DNA from: Ptychodera flava
Taxonomy: Eukaryota; Hemichordata; Enteropneusta; Ptychoderidae
Direction: 5' to 3'
Length of the DNA stretch: 64,000 bases
Assembly (NCBI RefSeq): GCF_041260155.1
Contig: NC_091934.1
Span: 41,308,694 to 41,372,693 of the forward strand
Below the pieces are notes generated by a model that saw only the letters and a program-made list of their open reading frames with translations, was not told where the DNA came from and made no database searches. Positions 59,876 to 64,000 of the stretch are shown here, piece by piece. Position 1 is the stretch's first letter, and each line of letters opens with the position of its first letter. The position numbers and the translations under genes are program-made.

Positions 59876-60895
59876 CAAAACTCTGTAATCTCTGCATCTC
59901 GGAGAAATTTCACATTATCCACTCAGACAAGTCAACACTGCTAAACAAACGTACAGAATTTCTTTCGAAATGTAGACACAGAAGCAAATTCCTTCTCATT
60001 AATACTTGAACACGCATGAAACAGGCTGTACCCTACTGATGTGCAGCGTGCTCGGAAGGTTATATCTGATTGGTCGATTGTCAATATTCTCAGCAACTTA
60101 GGGAGTCTTTTTGTATATTTTATTACAACAGTAAGATTCATCCACCCAATTGGCTATCAGCTTCCGAGACACTGCACATCAGCCCTCTGTAGAGTAATCA
60201 CGACAAGTTCCACGTCTAGCAATAACGATGCCCTGCGGAAACGCATCGAGCACTATACATTGCCTGAATTGACACTAACCCACTGATCATATTGTTACGT
60301 GCAGAGAAAACGAACAAAAGGGTGAACTCAGCAGTTAACGTTTAAACAAAATTTATTACGAAAATAAATCTAATTGCTAAGTCAGGGATAGAGTACAAGC
60401 TTTAAAAGTGTACAGACTACTTATCTCAGCTGGGACGGCAAAGCTCCAGTCTCAGAGTTGTAATAGTCAGTCGGATGAATGAACAGTCCTTTGGCTTGCA
60501 GGCTTGAAGTTGCACAAAGTCCACAGTATAAATCCAGCGTTGGCAGTGAAGGTCTTGAAAAGTCTTGAGAATGACTACTGCTGGAGTTTTGAAACACTTA
60601 TAGTAACACACAAGAGACACGATCCCAAAAGTCTGCCTGGAAGCTGTGCACGTCCCTTTTATACCCATGTGCTTACATAAAGGCATTAAAGAACAATCTA
60701 GAACTTTTATTGACACGCTAATTACTGTTCTAAAATTATCTCTCTTGCACAACTAATCAACTTTCCAGAACATTCCAAACATGACTAATTGAAATCAAGG
60801 TTGTGAGGTCATTAAGGGCAGTGACCTTGAGAATGTTCTAGACTAATTGAACTCAGGTCATGATGAGTGTGGGGGAAATGACCGACATAACAATA

Positions 60896-60966
<71 letters not shown>

Positions 60967-62569
60967 AATATAAACTACAAAACTTAATGTCTCTAATAAC
61001 TAAGTAAGTAATAGGAATTGTTCATTGCCCTCAGCGAGCTCGATTTTCAAGAAGACAAGCCGCAGAGCTGCCAAGGCAAGATGTTCATGTGTGACCGATA
61101 ATTATAGTTTTATTCAGATTTACAGTCAACTTCTCTGTTGGCTTCAGAGAATATTTTGAACCCTGAAACTGTTTTTCGACGGGATTGATACTTATGAAAA
61201 TCAAGTGAGCCCCCCTCTGTGCCGTTTTGAAAACTAAACCCCTTTTGCAGTTGTTAAATTTAAGGTGAACCCTTCCCCCGGATTTTGCCGAACCACCCCC
61301 GGCCGTAATAAATGAACGCTTCCTAAGCTGACCGAACTTCTCGCGTTGTTCGATGGCTTATCTACCAGGACAAAGACAAATGTATCAATATCTTCACGTG
61401 CTTCTGTGTCCGCATTAGTCGTACCACACACACTAGCCATGCCATTTATCAGTTTGTCGCGAGAATGAATAGTGATACTTTGAACTCGGTGTAAAAAATA
61501 TCTTTTTCGTTTTCCAACAATATTCATCGTAAAAAGACACAATCGTAACTGAAAGTACTTGTTTGATAAATTGTAGATTAGGTTTGTAGTCTTCTTTAGG
61601 TGACTTGCCTCATGTTGAAATTTGCATATCTAAATAACTTAGGCATTTTTTTTGTAATCTTAGATCAATGAGTATAATCTTTTCTGGAAACTGATGTGTA
61701 GGTCATCGGCCTTATACCGATTCATTGAAATTAGCACAAAATGTCATATTGACTTTTAAAATGTCATATTGACTTTTAAAACGTATTTCAAATTCAATAA
61801 AGAACGTCAGGTCTTACAAAATTATCCAAATAATGTCAACTTAAATTTGTTTGTTCCTAGACATGATATTTAATCCTGAATTATTGAATCTGATACAGGA
61901 TTGTTTTGATGTTAATTTTTTTTTAATTCCTTTCCTCACGCTTCTTGAAAATAACCCGCTTTTTGAAAGTTAAGCTTATTGATGACTAGCCTATTTGAAC
62001 AGCTATTCTAGTTTTGTAACCTATTTCAGATGTAATATTTCAGTTGCATCCTCAAGTCGTGTCGTTGTACAATTACTAACGTTTGGCTTCAAATGGTCAG
62101 TACAAAGTTTCTCTTACGAATTCCCAAGTTCTAAACGGTATCATAACATTTTATTCGTTGTTTTTAGTAAAATCACATTCCGAAAGGTCGCTCATTTATT
62201 TACAGTAGGGGCCTTCAAATTAGTCCAGAACACAACAGCTAATTTAGTTTATATTTCCAAATTTCTGCATTTCATTTGGCCATCTTTTTCGAGCAATGAA
62301 ATTTAAGACGTCGTTCAGAAACTTAAACATGAAAGCTGTTTTTGTTCGGTATTAGAAGGAGTAAGTTTCAGACCTTTCAAGCCTACATTTCTACTTTTAT
62401 CGACATTTTCGTTATCATTACGTTTCAGAAACGTGAGCCAGAAACACCCTCAGTTAGCAAGGCCAAGAAAATTAAATGTCCGCCGTCGACATCTGAGAAG
62501 AGAGATAGTGTCGAAGAAGGTAGTCCAAGTGAAACCAAACGTGCCATGCTACAAGAAGACGAACATTGA
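51888..62569 (+). CDS. SAMHD1-like: SAMHD1-like HD-domain dNTP triphosphohydrolase, copy 2
   Basis: Same 13-exon structure as the copy at 3991-12965. Exons: 51888-52048, 52167-52285, 52423-52499, 53043-53216, 54895-54942, 55123-55299, 55694-55785, 56418-56474, 57626-57830, 58643-58708, 59148-59249, 59603-59728, 62429-62569. The predicted protein has 514 residues after the uncertain first exon. It differs from copy 1 only in the 22-residue exon 58643-58708, where KSL becomes NSF (Lys to Asn, Leu to Phe). About 14 further differences are silent. All HD-site residues are kept, as are the same unusual Y-M-C-F-P positions. Donors of exons 55123 (GTGAGT) and 55694 (GTGAGT) match consensus better than in copy 1. 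The GC-AG intron is retained. Introns carry two Penelope-like fragments and a solo LTR absent from copy 1. Confidence 0.92.
53514..54566 (-). mobile_element. Penelope-like fragment inserted in an intron of copy 2
   Basis: On the - strand it encodes reverse-transcriptase motifs ([21 protein letters not shown]) and the downstream KLYDKRDDF...[11 protein letters not shown] segment. It ends in the shared family tail at 53514-53556. Copy 1 has an uninterrupted site near 5628-5636, so the insertion is specific to copy 2. It is truncated at its 5' end and inactive. Penelope-like is the best family call; a GIY-YIG domain was not found. Confidence 0.65.
56080..56410 (+). mobile_element. Penelope-like 3' fragment inserted next to a splice acceptor in copy 2
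   Basis: Matches 47911-48255, including the tail GATTGCTGGAATCGATTTGA. It ends about 7 bases before the exon at 56418. Copy 1 has TACATTATTTACAATTTCAAG in one piece at 7180-7200; about four of those bases are missing in copy 2. The last part of the intron, including any branch point, is therefore element-derived. Confidence 0.75.
57077..57180 (+). mobile_element. tRNA-derived SINE head (copy 2)
   Basis: Counterpart of 7854-7950, nearly identical, with the same A- and B-boxes. It was present before the duplication. Confidence 0.6.
59729..59906. repeat. (TA)n with inverted repeat (copy 2 intron)
   Basis: Arms TCTCCGAGATGCAGAGGTTA and its near complement flank a TA run. The first TA tract is much shorter than in copy 1. 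Confidence 0.8.
60293..60892 (-). mobile_element. Solo LTR of an LTR retrotransposon
   Basis: Exactly 600 bp, bounded by TGTTA...TAACA in both orientations. It is flanked by ATAT (60289-60292 and 60893-60896). The empty site GATCATATATCTATC is seen in copy 1 near 11135-11149. Read on the - strand it has a TATAAAA box (about 60656-60662) and an AATAAA signal (about 60348-60353), giving the orientation. No internal coding region is present, so it arose by LTR-LTR recombination. The site is empty in copy 1, so the insertion is young. Gypsy-like is a guess. Confidence 0.85.
60893..60966. repeat. (ATCT)n microsatellite (copy 2)
   Basis: About 17 units directly beside the solo LTR; shorter than the copy 1 tract at 11142-11312. 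Confidence 0.9.
61204..61325 (-). mobile_element. Single TIR-type end (copy 2)
   Basis: Counterpart of 11600-11737 with the same GGAAGCGTTC end and G-rich subterminal blocks. Confidence 0.45.
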
Positions 62570-63275
62570 ATTTAGTGTCTAAAGTCATTATTTCGGTTTA
62601 TCCCGTTATATGTTAGAAAACAAGCAAGTGATCTTGGAATAATTTTGCTTTAGAAAGAGAATAATTCCCCTCCATCTTGGTAACACTGGTACTTTATAAT
62701 AGAAAACACGCAATGCACACCAATTATTGTTTAATTGAACAAAATTTCTTTGCCTAGTCTACCATGCAAAACACATTTCTGTCAAATATAGAATTTTTTA
62801 TGTGAATTTTGTGAACTTTTACCAAAAGTAGTTGACACACGTCTGAATAATAGGCACACACAGACCGTTTAATACTAACTAAAATGATTTCTTTGGCGGG
62901 GAGTTGGTCTCTACTACCTCCATGGTCTGACCTTATTCTTTCTTACTAACCTAACCATAACGAAACCCTGGTTAATAGTGGTTCGTGGAAAACGCTGTGT
63001 GCGTCAAATGCTCAGTATTCGTACAAACAGACCGTTTAATATTCAAAAGTCAATTAAAAACATTTATCTCGGAAAATGAAGAAAAATAACTTTTCATGTT
63101 GCTTTTATTCACATTTGCATTATTTTTAGGCCTTACAGTTTTTATAGACTTTAACCTTTATATTTTGCTGTTAGTTTTGAAAGGACCCCATGGAAGATTA
63201 CAACCTTGTTGGTCATCTTCCCGATTTGTGCTTGTAAATGGGAAATTCTTCATTGCAAATAAATAAACAAACAAA

Positions 63276-63326
<51 letters not shown>

Positions 63327-64000
63327 ATTCGTGTCCGAAATATCCACAAGGTCCTACTGTTTAACATGAAGTTGGAAGAAGTAAGAGTTACACGATTGGT
63401 GCATGTGCATTTACATTTGATTCGGCGATAAGTCAGTTTGCAAAATGCACCACCAGGCACTAGAGTAAACTAAATTTTCTGCAAGTATTCTACCAAACAA
63501 GAAAACCTTATTTCAACAAGAACGATACCAAATATCAATATGACAAGACTGATTAATTCAAATCATTGGTTTAGCTGAAGAAATAGCTAGATTGTTTAAA
63601 GAGCAAAGAACACCGATGTTTAGTAAAACGTTTCGTAGTAATCATGAGGTGGACGACACGCAAATGTTCGAATATCATTAAGAATCTCTGAGAAGTATTG
63701 GCCAAGCTGATAATATTCTAGTGAACCGCACACATTATTCATGATGACGTATCCTGCTGTCATGTGACTTATATAGTGAATTTCTGCTGCAAGTGGTCTT
63801 CCGAGTTGTACTGTTTGTTGAGTTGCTGTAATAGAAACTCGCCCACTCTACCCGGCGTCTTGAGTTAAGTGTCTTTCATCTTGTACTCCACATTGCCAGT
63901 GTTTCACTGCAACAGTCTTGTGTGTTTCATTGCACCGGTTACTTAGTAGTAGTTTGTAACTTCCTTGTTTTTAATTCAGGCTTGATCATTCTATGTATGC
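62570..64000. other. Downstream flank of copy 2
   Basis: Matches 12966-14391 to the window end. It includes the (AAAT)n run at 63258-63329 and no further gene. Confidence 0.6.

Larger units (their letters stand above)
49514..64000. repeat. Large direct duplication, copy 2
   Basis: Matches 963-14391 in direct orientation and continues to the last base of the window. Differences from copy 1 include a missing palindrome of about 650 bp at the left edge, three insertions (53514-54566, 56080-56410, 60293-60892), shorter microsatellites, and small tandem changes: a 30-bp unit doubled in copy 1 near 6510-6566, and a 21-bp unit doubled in copy 2 near 61739-61780. Confidence 0.9.

Overview
The window is AT-rich eukaryotic DNA. 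It shows short exons in long introns, (TA)n, (TATC)n and (AAAT)n microsatellites, tRNA-derived SINEs, Penelope-like and Ngaro-like retroelements, LINE fragments and many palindromic MITE-like repeats. This mix suggests a marine invertebrate, perhaps a non-vertebrate deuterostome such as a hemichordate or echinoderm. The taxon is an inference with low confidence. No prokaryotic operon, CRISPR array, rRNA or convincing functional tRNA gene was seen.

Layout: 1-0.96 kb is the window edge, with an open stretch and a hairpin. About 0.96-14.39 kb is copy 1 of a large direct duplication and about 49.51-64.0 kb is copy 2, which runs off the window end. Each copy carries a SAMHD1-like HD-domain dNTP triphosphohydrolase gene on the + strand. 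The 13 well-supported coding exons are 3991-12965 in copy 1 and 51888-62569 in copy 2. By eye the two coding sequences differ at about 14 synonymous and 2 non-synonymous sites, while the introns differ by insertions: two Penelope-like fragments and one solo LTR are present only in copy 2. The pair is either a recent, constrained duplication or two uncollapsed alleles in one assembly.

The interval between the copies (about 14.4-49.5 kb) is mostly repeats. It holds a LINE fragment (15.9-17.0 kb), a 1.88-kb terminal-inverted-repeat transposon with an internal 180-bp satellite (18.07-19.96 kb), the last four exons of a phospholipid scramblase gene on the - strand (22.46-24.65 kb), and a second LINE relic (25.6-26.3 kb). 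A long stretch without recognisable genes follows (26.5-33.5 kb). Next is a fossil Ngaro-like tyrosine-recombinase retroelement (33.64-39.58 kb), split by a 2.7-kb foldback element whose arms are tandem 51-bp repeats. After it come a 311-bp palindromic MITE (40.6 kb), a SINE relic (41.9 kb), a 1.56-kb transposon with perfect 28-bp inverted ends and TTAA target duplications around exon-like segments (43.8-45.4 kb), and a Penelope-like 3' fragment (47.6-48.3 kb).

The two host gene types recognised are a dNTP hydrolase and a membrane lipid scramblase. They are not obviously linked in function, although mammalian members of both families are interferon-related. The strongest leads are the SAMHD1-like pair, with an intact HD site but altered substrate and allosteric residues, and the foldback and TTAA elements. 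All calls come from reading the sequence; no database search was run.
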